Positions 1 through 6,206 are shown, counted from the first letter of the stretch. The stretch is 6,834 bases of DNA from Anaerococcus sp. (GCA_030825745.1 JAPJPH010000049.1:1-6834); one strand, 5' to 3'. Numbers and translations: made by a program. The notes: generated by a model from the letters alone, not told the origin.

Positions 1-53
1 TTTTCTATGGCTATTCTTATTTTCTCATCTATTAATTCTTTATTATATATCAT
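1..53 (-). CDS. 5' fragment of an unidentified gene running off the left edge
   Basis: Read on the minus strand, an ATG at 53 opens a frame that stays open to the window edge and encodes MIYNKELIDEKIRIAIE (17 residues). A near-perfect SD (AAGGAGGG) lies only three bases upstream of the ATG, which is the main reason to believe it. The visible peptide is a charged, probably helical N-terminus with no signal peptide. That is too little to name a family. The gene is transcribed divergently from the HD-domain gene, with 72 bases between the two start codons. Only the gene's presence is supported, not a function. Confidence 0.5.
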   Translation of the reverse strand, partial: MIYNKELIDEKIRIAIE

Positions 54-79
54 AAACCCTCCTTACTATCACTATACCC

Positions 80-108
80 TTTATACTTTTACTATTTAGT
101 AGTACAAT
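80..108. promoter_or_regulatory. Possible overlapping divergent promoter elements
   Basis: On the plus strand, TTTATA (80-85) and TACAAT (103-108) are 17 bases apart. On the minus strand, TTGTAC (107-102) and TATAAA (85-80) are 16 bases apart. The same two hexamers could therefore serve both directions. The minus-strand -10 is good and leaves a leader of about 20 bases before ATG 53. The plus-strand version would start transcription at about 115, inside the SD of the HD gene (113-120), so it is doubtful. In sequence this AT-rich, weak -35 boxes occur by chance. Confidence 0.3.
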
Positions 109-125
109 ATTTAAAAGGAGATCTT

Positions 126-716
126 ATGAGAGTTTTAGATATTTTATATAATGAAAATTGGATAAGAGATTATGATTTTTACCAAGGCTTTATGGACTCT
201 AAGTATATTAATATCCTAGAGGATACTTATGAGAATTTAAATACAGATATCCTATTTAAATCCCATATCCATGGGAAGGACCATATAGAAAGGGTTATAT
301 TTTTTGCAAGTCTTATAGCCTACTTTTATGACCTAGATGATAGGGATAGTCAAATTTTAATGGATGCTGCAAGCCTTCACGATACAAGAAGGGTAAATGA
401 TGGTTGGGATACTGAGCATGGTAGGAGAGCAGCTATAGATTCTATCCAATACTCTACAGTTTGTGAAGAAGATAAGAAAATCCTACAAGCTGTTATGTCA
501 GCCCATTCTACAGATGATAAAAATATGGATCAGACTATAATAGAGTTTATAGGAAATAATGGTGACTTTGATAGGTGCAAAAAACTTTGCAAGTATTTTA
601 AAGATTCTGATGGTCTAGATAGGGTTAGAACCAACCACCTTGATCCAAATTATTTGAGAAATGAAAAATCAAAAGACTTGGTAGACCTTGCTTATAGGCT
701 ATATGAAAAATATTGA
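126..716 (+). CDS. HD-domain (metal-dependent phosphohydrolase-like) protein
   Basis: A 196-residue soluble protein with no signal peptide or membrane segment. It carries the spaced His/Asp signature of the HD superfamily: HGKDHIERV (H49, H53), the central His-Asp pair in ASLHDTRR (H85, D86), further histidines H98 and H127, and a late aspartate in DSDGLDRVR (D162, D165). In the family these residues bind one or two divalent metals and hydrolyse phosphate esters, often of nucleotides. The substrate cannot be read from the sequence. The extra H98 and H127 resemble the two-metal HD subgroup, but that is inference. The start is set by a good SD (AAAAGGAG, 113-120) five bases before ATG. It appears to be a single-gene unit, closed by the hairpin at 725-764 and divergent from the partial gene at the left edge. 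Other names such as guanosine polyphosphate hydrolase would be over-calling. Confidence 0.85.
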   Translation: MRVLDILYNENWIRDYDFYQGFMDSKYINILEDTYENLNTDILFKSHIHGKDHIERVIFFASLIAYFYDLDDRDSQILMDAASLHDTRRVNDGWDTEHGRRAAIDSIQYSTVCEEDKKILQAVMSAHSTDDKNMDQTIIEFIGNNGDFDRCKKLCKYFKDSDGLDRVRTNHLDPNYLRNEKSKDLVDLAYRLYEKY

Positions 717-724
717 TAAAAATT

Positions 725-764
725 AAAAGGATGCACTTAGTTTAATTTTGTGCATCCTTTTTTT
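725..764 (+). terminator. Rho-independent terminator after the HD gene, possibly bidirectional
   Basis: GGATGCAC (729-736) pairs perfectly with GTGCATCC (750-757). The flanking AAAA and TTTT extend the stem to 12 bp around a 13-base loop, and seven T residues follow (758-764). It begins nine bases past the HD gene stop. The next base, 765, is the end of the converging DUF1002 gene. On the minus strand the same hairpin is followed by TTTTAATTTTT, so it may also end the mrp-DUF1002 transcript. Confidence 0.88.
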
Positions 765-1739
765 CTAGAGATTTTTAAAAAAGTCAGAAATTGCTTTAAT
801 AATAGAGTCGAAAAACTCTACAAGAGAGTCTAAGAATCCACTATCTTTAGCATTTTTAGCCTCTTGTTGGACTTTTTTGCCTAAATTATCTATGCTGTCT
901 TTGTTATCTTCATAAAATTTATTTGCCTTATCCCCTAGATCTTTGGCTAGGTTATTTAAGTTCTCTTTTACACTCTGGCTATCAATTGCACTTGTGTTTT
1001 GATATTTTTCGAAGTAATTTACCAAGATATTTATATTATTATTTGATAATATATCTCCCATATTAAAGTCTTTTAGACTATCTTCAATGATAATTCTAAT
1101 ACTTTCAGCATCCAAACTTTCTCCAGTTTCTTCTTTTTTAGCTTGGAGTTTTTGTTTTACTTCAATAACAACCTTATCTAGGCTGTTTTCATCAAAGCCT
1201 TCTTTATCTTTATTTTCTTGGGTTATTTCGCTTACTGTTTCAAGTTCTTCTTGGGCTGTTTGAGTTCTTTGAGTATCTAGGTCCTTGCCCCTTAATTGTT
1301 CTGACTTATATACTCCAACAAGAGCTGATTCACCAGTTACTTTTTTAGGGCTAGCTACGGTTATATCAGCATTTTCAATACCTGCTGTTATTGCAGCATT
1401 AGCATATTGGCCCTCGCTGATCATGGTTATATTTTCAGCTGTTGCTATATTTACCTTTATCCCTTTTTTCCCAGTATTTCTATTTACATATACTGATGAG
1501 ATCATGTCATAATCTGATCCCTCATAACCAAGATATTTTTTAAGGTCGCTTGAATCAACAACATCTCTATTAGCTTCTTTATTGCTTATACTAAAGAGCT
1601 CATCCATCTGATTTTTTTGCTCATCATTTAATGCTACTCCATAGATGGCATCTCCTAAGTCTTCATTAACTTCAGCAAAAGCAATACCTGGCAAAATAAT
1701 AAAAAGTGATAAAATTAGGGCTGTTATTTTCTTTTTCAT
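765..1739 (-). CDS. Secreted DUF1002 (YpuA-like) protein
   Basis: A 324-residue protein with a classic signal peptide: MKKK, a hydrophobic core, and a likely cut after AFA at residue 22. The mature part matches my knowledge of the DUF1002/YpuA family. It has an N-terminal GVALNDEQKNQM segment (34-45), a beta-rich middle with the hallmark YANAAITAG (112-120) and ADITVASP (124-131) followed by VTGESALVGVY (134-144), and then AQEELE (162-167). The C-terminal half (about 180-300) is charged and helical, probably coiled coil. It ends in a strongly amphipathic stretch, FLDSLVEFFDSIIKAISDFF (302-321), which could lie on a membrane. Family function is unknown; location outside the membrane or at the wall is inferred. 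It is the second gene of an operon with mrp, with only eight bases between. Its SD (AGGAG) includes bases of the mrp stop TAG, which suggests coupled translation. Confidence 0.88.
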   Translation of the reverse strand: MKKKITALILSLFIILPGIAFAEVNEDLGDAIYGVALNDEQKNQMDELFSISNKEANRDVVDSSDLKKYLGYEGSDYDMISSVYVNRNTGKKGIKVNIATAENITMISEGQYANAAITAGIENADITVASPKKVTGESALVGVYKSEQLRGKDLDTQRTQTAQEELETVSEITQENKDKEGFDENSLDKVVIEVKQKLQAKKEETGESLDAESIRIIIEDSLKDFNMGDILSNNNINILVNYFEKYQNTSAIDSQSVKENLNNLAKDLGDKANKFYEDNKDSIDNLGKKVQQEAKNAKDSGFLDSLVEFFDSIIKAISDFFKNL

Positions 1740-1747
1740 AATTGCTC

Positions 1748-2536
1748 CTAAAGCTTGATTATCTTTTCAATAATTTGATCTAGATCATCCATTTCAATAT
1801 CTTCTACCCTACCCAAATCTGTTTTTTCAGCTATTTGTGGGTTGATTGGAAGTTTTACTAGGGTATCTATATCAAATTGCTCACATACCTTCTCTAAATT
1901 GCTTTTTCCAAATATTTCATGTTTTGATCCACAATCTGGACATTTGAAATATGACATATTTTCTACCATACCAACGATTTTTTTACCCATCATCCTAGCC
2001 ATCTTGATAGATTTAGTTGCTACCATCTCAACTAATCCTTGTGGGGTTGCAACAGCAACTACTCCATCTATAGGTAGGGATTGGAAAACTGTTAGTGGTA
2101 CATCAGCAGTTCCTGGAGGCATATCTACTATCATATAGTCTATCTCTCCCCAGTTAACATCTGTGAAAAATTGTTTTACAACAGTTGTAACTATTGAAGA
2201 CCTCCATACAACAGGATCTGTTTTGTTTGGTAAAATCATATTTACAGAAATTAATTTAATACCTCCCTTGGTAATGGCAGGTTCCATAATTCCTTCCTTG
2301 CTTCCCCTAACTGATTCATCTATACCAAAGGCCTCAGCCATAGATGGTCCTGTTATATCAGCATCAAAAACTGCTACCTTGTATCCTTTTTTGTTAAGTC
2401 TACTTGCTAATAGGGCTGATATAGATGATTTACCTACTCCACCCTTACCACTCATGACAGCTATCACATTTTTAATAGATGAGCCCTCATGTAACTTTAT
2501 TTTAAATTTATCTAAATCTAATTTTTTCTTTTGCAT
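1748..2536 (-). CDS. mrp: Mrp/ApbC/NBP35-family P-loop ATPase (Fe-S cluster carrier type)
   Basis: A 262-residue cytosolic ATPase of the MinD/ParA-like class. The deviant Walker A GKGGVGKSS with its signature lysine is at 30-38, the switch I region DADITGPS at 58-65, and switch II/Walker B VDMPPGTAD at 137-145. The Mrp hallmarks ENMSYFKCPDC (192-202) and the C199-x-x-C202 pair are present; in this family the pair holds a bridging [4Fe-4S] cluster between two subunits. Family proteins deliver Fe-S clusters to apo-proteins; some relatives (for example SalA in Bacillus) act in regulation. The N-terminal MIP18-like domain of longer homologues is absent, as in many Firmicutes forms. The start has a good SD (AAGGAG) five bases upstream of ATG 2536. 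It is first in the operon with the DUF1002 gene. Whether its client is linked to that secreted protein is unknown. Confidence 0.93.
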   Translation of the reverse strand: MQKKKLDLDKFKIKLHEGSSIKNVIAVMSGKGGVGKSSISALLASRLNKKGYKVAVFDADITGPSMAEAFGIDESVRGSKEGIMEPAITKGGIKLISVNMILPNKTDPVVWRSSIVTTVVKQFFTDVNWGEIDYMIVDMPPGTADVPLTVFQSLPIDGVVAVATPQGLVEMVATKSIKMARMMGKKIVGMVENMSYFKCPDCGSKHEIFGKSNLEKVCEQFDIDTLVKLPINPQIAEKTDLGRVEDIEMDDLDQIIEKIIKL

Positions 2537-2556
2537 ATTCTCTCCTTTTTGTATAT

Positions 2557-2585
2557 AAAAAAAGCATATTAATTATTATGCTTTT
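2557..2585 (-). terminator. Terminator-like hairpin between the mrp promoter and mrp RBS
   Basis: On the minus strand AAAAGCATA (2585-2577) and TATGCTTTT (2568-2560) form a 9-bp stem with an 8-base loop, followed by further T residues (a run of T over 2563-2557). It could end transcripts from the EIIC-like gene, which stops about 70 bases upstream. It also lies right at the predicted 5' end of the mrp transcript and 10-15 bases before the mrp SD, so it could act as an attenuator or 5' stabiliser. The stem is A/T rich with only two G:C pairs, so it would be weak. Confidence 0.5.
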
Positions 2586-2594
2586 CTTATAAAG

Positions 2595-2622
2595 ATTATA
2601 TATTATTTTTGTTAAATTTCCA
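2595..2622 (-). promoter_or_regulatory. mrp: Putative sigma-A-type promoter for mrp-DUF1002
   Basis: On the minus strand a perfect -10 TATAAT (2600-2595) lies 16 bases after TGGAAA (2622-2617), which matches TTGACA at four of six positions. The predicted start, near 2588, is just before the hairpin at 2585-2557. The -10 is convincing, the -35 only fair. Confidence 0.5.
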
Positions 2623-2654
2623 TAAAAGATTAGATAAACGTCTATAATAGGCCA

Positions 2655-3674
2655 TTAAAATTCAATTCTCATATCATTATCTCTTATCAACCCTCTCTTA
2701 TACATTATCTTATAAATAATATATGAAAGTAGGGCTGGAAGGATAAAGTGTAAAAATAGTATTTGGATTAATAATACTGAAATGCTACGAGCTCCTGCCA
2801 TTGCATTTAAGGTTGAGATTTGTCCTACGAGGCCACTTGTCCCCATACCTGATCCTAAAGGACTATTTTCCATTTTTAAAAGCAAAGTTGCAACAGGTCC
2901 TAAAATAGCTCCTGCAAGACTCGGTGGCAGCGCAATCCATGGATTTTTGATAATATTTGGCACTTGAAACATAGATGTTCCAAGACCTTGGGCTAGTAAT
3001 CCTTCAAGACCATTGTCCTTATAAGAAATTACTGCAAAGCCTATCATTTGAGCCGCACAACCAACTGTTGCCGCGCCCCCAGCTAAACCTGATAATCCTA
3101 GCATCATACAAATAGCAGCTGAAGAAATTGGAAGGGTTAGAGCAATCCCTACCAAAACTGCCACAACAATTCCCATTAAAAACGGTTGTAAGTCCGTTGC
3201 ATGCATTATTATATTACCAAGACCTTCCATAAAACTAGCTACACCCGGACCAATAAAATCTCCTACCAAAACTCCTACTAAAATTGTAATAGCAGGAGTT
3301 ATTATAATATCAATTTTAGTTCTTTTTGAAACAAGTTTGCCAAATTCCACTCCAAATATTGTGGCAATATAAACTCCAACAGGTCCACCTAGTTCATAGG
3401 CCCCTAAACCTACAATAGTAGAAGCAAATAAAATTAAATTGGGAGCCTTTAGGGCATAAGCAATAGATACAGCAATAGCTGCTCCAGTTGCCTGGCCTAC
3501 TAAGGGCCAAATTCTTTGTGTTAAAAATGTAATATTAAAAGTATTTCCAATAGAATTTAGTATTGTACCTACTAAAAGAGATGCAAAAAGACCAAAAGCC
3601 ATAGCCCCTAGGGCATCTATAAAATAAACTTTAGGTGAAAGAGTGATCCCTTGCTGATCTAAATATTTTTTCAT
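2655..3674 (-). CDS. PTS_EIIC_2 / PfoR-like multispanning membrane protein
   Basis: A 339-residue, very hydrophobic protein with about eight to ten membrane segments and no signal peptide. Family-typical stretches are GAYELGGPVGVYIAT (91-105), LTLPISSAAICMMLGLSG (179-196), GGAATVGCAAQMIGFA (199-214) and GTSMFQVPNIIKNPW (232-246). It resembles the PTS_EIIC_2 family, which includes the protein historically called PfoR (perfringolysin O regulator). It has no EIIA or EIIB domain and no obvious phosphorylation site, so sugar phosphotransfer is not supported; a transport role for an unknown substrate is inferred. The start is set by a strong SD (AGGAGG) four bases upstream of ATG 3674. The upstream neighbour on the same strand is the NiaR-like regulator (70-base gap, no clear terminator between), and a palindrome overlaps the gene's own putative promoter. 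This makes a niacin/NAD-related role a testable idea, not a conclusion. Confidence 0.82.
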   Translation of the reverse strand: MKKYLDQQGITLSPKVYFIDALGAMAFGLFASLLVGTILNSIGNTFNITFLTQRIWPLVGQATGAAIAVSIAYALKAPNLILFASTIVGLGAYELGGPVGVYIATIFGVEFGKLVSKRTKIDIIITPAITILVGVLVGDFIGPGVASFMEGLGNIIMHATDLQPFLMGIVVAVLVGIALTLPISSAAICMMLGLSGLAGGAATVGCAAQMIGFAVISYKDNGLEGLLAQGLGTSMFQVPNIIKNPWIALPPSLAGAILGPVATLLLKMENSPLGSGMGTSGLVGQISTLNAMAGARSISVLLIQILFLHFILPALLSYIIYKIMYKRGLIRDNDMRIEF

Positions 3675-3682
3675 GATTCCTC

Positions 3683-3698
3683 CTAAGATTTTTCTTAG
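3683..3698 (-). other. Small hairpin touching the RBS of the EIIC-like gene
   Basis: On the minus strand CTAAGA (3698-3693) and TCTTAG (3688-3683) can pair around an AAAA loop. The 3' arm ends in TTAG, which directly abuts and partly overlaps the SD AGGAGG, so folding would hide two SD bases. With only two G:C pairs it is weak, and it may be chance or a minor brake on translation. Confidence 0.35.
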
Positions 3699-3702
3699 AT
3701 AA

Positions 3703-3731
3703 AGTATAGCACAAAAAACATTTATTGTATA
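3703..3731 (-). promoter_or_regulatory. Putative extended -10 promoter for the EIIC-like gene
   Basis: On the minus strand TATACT (3708-3703) is preceded by TGC, giving the TGn extended -10 pattern. Seventeen bases upstream is TATACA (3731-3726), four of six matches to TTGACA. Transcription would begin near 3696, giving a short leader before the SD. The -35 hexamer lies inside the palindrome TGTATATACA, so a protein bound there would block RNA polymerase. Confidence 0.55.
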
Positions 3732-3735
3732 TACA
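3726..3735. promoter_or_regulatory. Perfect 10-bp palindrome TGTATATACA, candidate NiaR operator
   Basis: TGTATATACA reads the same on both strands and covers the -35 of the EIIC-like gene's promoter, ten bases past the stop of the niaR-like gene. The position and symmetry suit a dimeric repressor, and the adjacent gene encodes one. I cannot confirm that this is the NiaR consensus in this lineage. A ten-base palindrome made mostly of A/T can arise by chance in such DNA. Confidence 0.45.
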
Positions 3736-3744
3736 GTGGGATAT

Positions 3745-4242
3745 TTATTTTAAATACCCTTTTTCTCTTAGTGCATTTTCTATTTTTTTTAAACTTTCCT
3801 CATCCTTACCGCTTATAGTATGGTAGTGAATATTTGCAGTTAGATTTTTTAAAGGGGTTGATATACCCATATTTTTCACAAAATTATTAACTCCATTACG
3901 AGATTTGATATCTAAATCTTTCCTAATTACTCCATAGACTGGGTGATTGATAAAAATATCTATAACTACTCCCCCATTATCCACAATAGTATTTAGCTCA
4001 TCCTTTATATCCTTATCATCATGGCTGGATTCTATAATTTTTGTTAGTTTTTTACCTGTATCTATTTTATAGCCCTTATTTGTCGATACTATTTCGACAC
4101 CAAAGGCTTTTAGCATAGCAATATCCTTTACTATTATTTGCCTAGATACATCAAACATACAACCTAAGGTCTCTCCAGAGACAGGTTCTTTACTTTTTTG
4201 CAAAATTTTTATTATTTCATTTTGCCTCTTACTTAACTTCAT
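3745..4242 (-). CDS. niaR: NiaR-like niacin-responsive transcriptional repressor (HTH_11 + 3H domain)
   Basis: A 165-residue protein with two domains. Residues 1-60 form a winged helix of the HTH_11 (BirA-like) type: KRQNEIIKILQ, then VSGETLGCMFDVSRQIIVKDIAML (21-44) as helix-turn-helix, then a wing ending NKGYKI. Residues about 70-165 match the 3H domain, with conserved histidines at H74 (ESSHDD), H100 (INHPVYG) and H139/H141 (NIHYHTISG), which bind a metal and form the niacin pocket in the family. NiaR (YrxA) represses NAD synthesis and niacin uptake genes when nicotinic acid is plentiful. Length is usual for the family (about 165-180). The start has SD GAGGT five bases before ATG 4242; an upstream TATAGT (4265-4260) may be its -10, without a good -35. 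The gene is divergent from the T-box importer and upstream of the EIIC-like gene on the same strand. No nad genes are in view, so the target is inferred. Confidence 0.9.
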   Translation of the reverse strand: MKLSKRQNEIIKILQKSKEPVSGETLGCMFDVSRQIIVKDIAMLKAFGVEIVSTNKGYKIDTGKKLTKIIESSHDDKDIKDELNTIVDNGGVVIDIFINHPVYGVIRKDLDIKSRNGVNNFVKNMGISTPLKNLTANIHYHTISGKDEESLKKIENALREKGYLK

Positions 4243-4276
4243 AATTTACCTCTTTGCTTACTATACCTTTAAGCTC

Positions 4277-4305
4277 TTGACTTTTTTATAAAAATCTTGT
4301 ATTAT
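4277..4305 (+). promoter_or_regulatory. Sigma-A-type promoter of the T-box importer operon
   Basis: TTGACT (4277-4282) and TATTAT (4300-4305) are separated by exactly 17 bases, each matching consensus at five of six positions. The predicted start near 4312 is a few bases before the base of T-box Stem I. This is the best promoter in the window. Confidence 0.8.
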
Positions 4306-4311
4306 AAATTC

Positions 4312-4573
4312 AACAACGATGAGAAGAAGAGTAGCTAGAAAGCTTAAAATAAAGAGAATCCCGGTAGGTGTGATGGGAGATTTTAAATTCTAGTGAAAAA
4401 AGACTTTGAGTTTTGCCGGGGATGTTTTGATCTGGTGACGGGTATTGCACGTTATAGCAAGGGAGTATGTACGTACTTGTAAAGAACTGTCTTGTGAAAG
4501 GCACTAAAACTAAGGTGGTAACGCGATAATTCGCCCTTATTATTTCATTTTGAAATAATAAGGCTTTTTTTTT
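4312..4573 (+). promoter_or_regulatory. T-box riboswitch leader (probable Lys, alternatively Arg specifier)
   Basis: This leader fills most of the 359-base space between the niaR-like gene and the importer. The T-box sequence AAGGTGGTAACGCG is at 4512-4525. AAGG (4512-4515) pairs with CCTT (4535-4538) and GCG (4523-4525) with CGC (4532-4534) to form the antiterminator, leaving UGGU (4516-4519) to pair with the tRNA 3' end. The U after UGG calls for an A73 tRNA. Stem I shows AGTA (4330-4333) opposite GAA (4395-4397), the S-turn pair. CTAGAA (4335-4340) pairs with TTCTAG (4388-4393) above it, GAAG (4326-4329) with CTTT (4404-4407) below it, and there is an AGAGA bulge (4353-4357) and a GGTG-type apical loop. 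The 3' side of the specifier loop is A4398-A4403, with G at 4402. With one purine left before the lower helix, the codon is AAG (4400-4402, Lys); a one-base shift gives AGA (Arg). The leader should permit read-through when that tRNA is uncharged. Confidence 0.93.
4535..4573 (+). terminator. T-box-controlled intrinsic terminator
   Basis: CCTTATTATTTCA (4535-4547) pairs perfectly with TGAAATAATAAGG (4551-4563) around a TTT loop, and after one C come nine T residues (4565-4573). The first four stem bases, CCTT, are the same bases the antiterminator needs, so the two structures exclude each other. This is the off-state of the leader. Confidence 0.93.
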
Positions 4574-4601
4574 ACAAGTAATTAGTAAGAAAGGAAATTA
4601 A

Positions 4602-6206
4602 ATGAAAAAAACGGTGCGCTTATTATTAAGCATTATCCTTTTGCTTACCCCTATTTTTAGGACTAATGCAGATAGTGATAATGAATTTAGAGTTGGAATG
4701 GAAGTAAACTATGCCCCATTTAACTTCTCAGAAGTAAATGATGAAAATGGAGGATATCCAGTTGAAAATTCTCCTGGAGAATATGCCAATGGCTATGATG
4801 TGGTATTTGCTAAAAAAATAGCAGATAATTTGGGAAAAGAGCTAAAGATTTATAAAATAGATTGGGATGGTCTGATTCCTGCCCTAACTAGTGGGAAAAT
4901 TGATGCAATAATAGCAGGAATGAGTCCAACAGATGAGAGAAAAAAACAAATTGACTTTTCAAATCCTTATTATATGGCTAATATGGTCCTCGTTACTAGA
5001 AAGGATTCATCATACGCTAATGCAAAAAGTATAGATGATTTTAAGGATGCAAAAGTAACTGCCCAACTTGGAACTTTCCATGTTGATATGATAGATCAAA
5101 TGGATGGGGTCAAAAAGTTAGAGCCTATGGATTCTTTTCCGACTATGATAGCTGCAACAAATTCTGGTAGTATAGATGCTTATGTATCAGAAGAAGCTGG
5201 TGCTGAGTCTGCAGTTTTATCAAATAAAAATCTTACCTATATAAAATTTAAAGAAGATAAGGGATTTAAGACTAATGATGCTGATACAACAGTCGGCGTA
5301 GGTTTAGCTAAAAATTCCCCACTTACAGAGAAAATTAATGCTTATCTAGCTAGCCTTGATATAGAAAAAGAGCAAGAGCAAATTATGACAAGGCTAAATA
5401 GCTTACTAGCTGTAGATGCTAATCCAACTGATCAAGAAGATAATGAAGCTAGCAAAAATGGATTTTTAGAAGAAGTTAAAGAAATTTGGGAAAAATACTC
5501 ATCCCTATTTCTAAAGGGTGTTGTAAATACCCTCCTTATAGCTATAGTATCTACCCTGTTAGGATTTTTAATAGGTTTAATTATAGCAGTAATTAGAAAA
5601 TTAAAAGTAAATAAGGCAGAAAATGCTATAGGTTATTACTTGCACAAGTTTATAAATGCTATCTTAGCCATATATGTAGAAGTCTTTAGGGGTACTCCTA
5701 TGATGGTCCAATCAGTAATCATATTTTATGGACTAAAACAATACTTTGACATAGACCTATCTACCATGTTTGCAGCTATACTAATAGTATCCATAAATAC
5801 AGGAGCTTACCTATCAGAGGTTGTTCGTGGTGGTATAAATTCAGTTGACAAGGGACAGTTTGAGGCATGTAAGGCAATAGGTATGAGTCATATCCAAGCC
5901 ATGACCCATGTAATTATCCCTCAAACAATTACAACTATCCTCCCATCTTTAGGAAATGAGTTTGTAATTAATATAAAAGATACCTCAGTTTTAAATGTAA
6001 TATCTGTAACAGAGTTATTCTTTATGTCAAAATCAGTTGCAGGATCTACCTACCAGTATTTCCCAACCTACCTAATCACAGCTGCAATTTACTTTATCCT
6101 AACCTTCATTACTACAAGGATACTCCTATTACTAGAAAGAAGACTAGGCGATAAGGAATTTATCTTAGAATCATCAACAGGAGCTAACAATGTCAGAAAT
6201 AATTAG
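4602..6206 (+). CDS. Amino-acid ABC importer: fused substrate-binding protein and permease
   Basis: A 534-residue fusion. A signal sequence (1 to about 23, ending TNA) leads into a type 3 solute-binding domain (about 28-268) with EVNYAPFNF (34-42), [13 protein letters not shown] (62-74), [20 protein letters not shown] (88-107), the ligand-carboxylate arginine R113 in [11 protein letters not shown], and DAYVSEE (192-198). A linker (about 269-300) joins it to a HisM-type permease (about 303-515), with FRGTPMMVQ (362-370) and the EAA loop [25 protein letters not shown] segment from E421 to Q441, which docks on the ATPase. Such fusions are common in Firmicutes importers of polar and basic amino acids. 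E34 sits where basic-amino-acid binders often have Asp, but GlnH-type proteins also have an acid there. The start has SD AAAGGA (4589-4594) and follows the T-box terminator by 28 bases. The T-box points to lysine (or arginine) uptake, resembling predicted T-box-controlled lysine importers (lysX-like); that name is inference. Confidence 0.93.
   Translation: MKKTVRLLLSIILLLTPIFRTNADSDNEFRVGMEVNYAPFNFSEVNDENGGYPVENSPGEYANGYDVVFAKKIADNLGKELKIYKIDWDGLIPALTSGKIDAIIAGMSPTDERKKQIDFSNPYYMANMVLVTRKDSSYANAKSIDDFKDAKVTAQLGTFHVDMIDQMDGVKKLEPMDSFPTMIAATNSGSIDAYVSEEAGAESAVLSNKNLTYIKFKEDKGFKTNDADTTVGVGLAKNSPLTEKINAYLASLDIEKEQEQIMTRLNSLLAVDANPTDQEDNEASKNGFLEEVKEIWEKYSSLFLKGVVNTLLIAIVSTLLGFLIGLIIAVIRKLKVNKAENAIGYYLHKFINAILAIYVEVFRGTPMMVQSVIIFYGLKQYFDIDLSTMFAAILIVSINTGAYLSEVVRGGINSVDKGQFEACKAIGMSHIQAMTHVIIPQTITTILPSLGNEFVINIKDTSVLNVISVTELFFMSKSVAGSTYQYFPTYLITAAIYFILTFITTRILLLLERRLGDKEFILESSTGANNVRNN

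Noticed and set aside
1285..1512. 75-codon plus-strand open frame inside the DUF1002 gene
   Set aside because: It lies wholly antisense to a well-supported gene and has no family features; its hydrophobic look comes from reading the opposite strand.
1842..2558. Two plus-strand open frames (1842-2138 and 2163-2558) antisense to mrp
   Set aside because: Mrp motifs on the minus strand explain this DNA completely; the antisense frames have no recognisable domain.
2550..2559. TGTATATAAA, a nine-of-ten match to the palindrome at 3726-3735, just before the mrp SD
   Set aside because: It is not symmetric, lies in an A/T run and overlaps the hairpin tail; such a match is easily expected by chance in this base composition.
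2782..2967. 61-codon plus-strand open frame within the EIIC-like gene
   Set aside because: Antisense to a strong membrane protein gene, without any supporting feature.
4467..4476. GTACGTAC-type palindrome as an operator
   Set aside because: It lies inside the T-box leader, where it is better explained as part of an RNA stem.
4310..4504. 64-codon minus-strand open frame across the leader region
   Set aside because: This interval is a T-box RNA on the plus strand with exact pairings; the antisense frame is incidental.
4312..4573. L-box lysine riboswitch or another metabolite-binding riboswitch
   Set aside because: The AAGGTGGTAACGCG motif, the antiterminator/terminator competition and the specifier loop with an S-turn identify a T-box.
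6190..6206. Frameshift joining the permease and the ATPase into one broken gene
   Set aside because: The ATPase has its own ATG and a well-spaced AGGAG, and the permease ends normally; a short overlap between subunit genes is usual.
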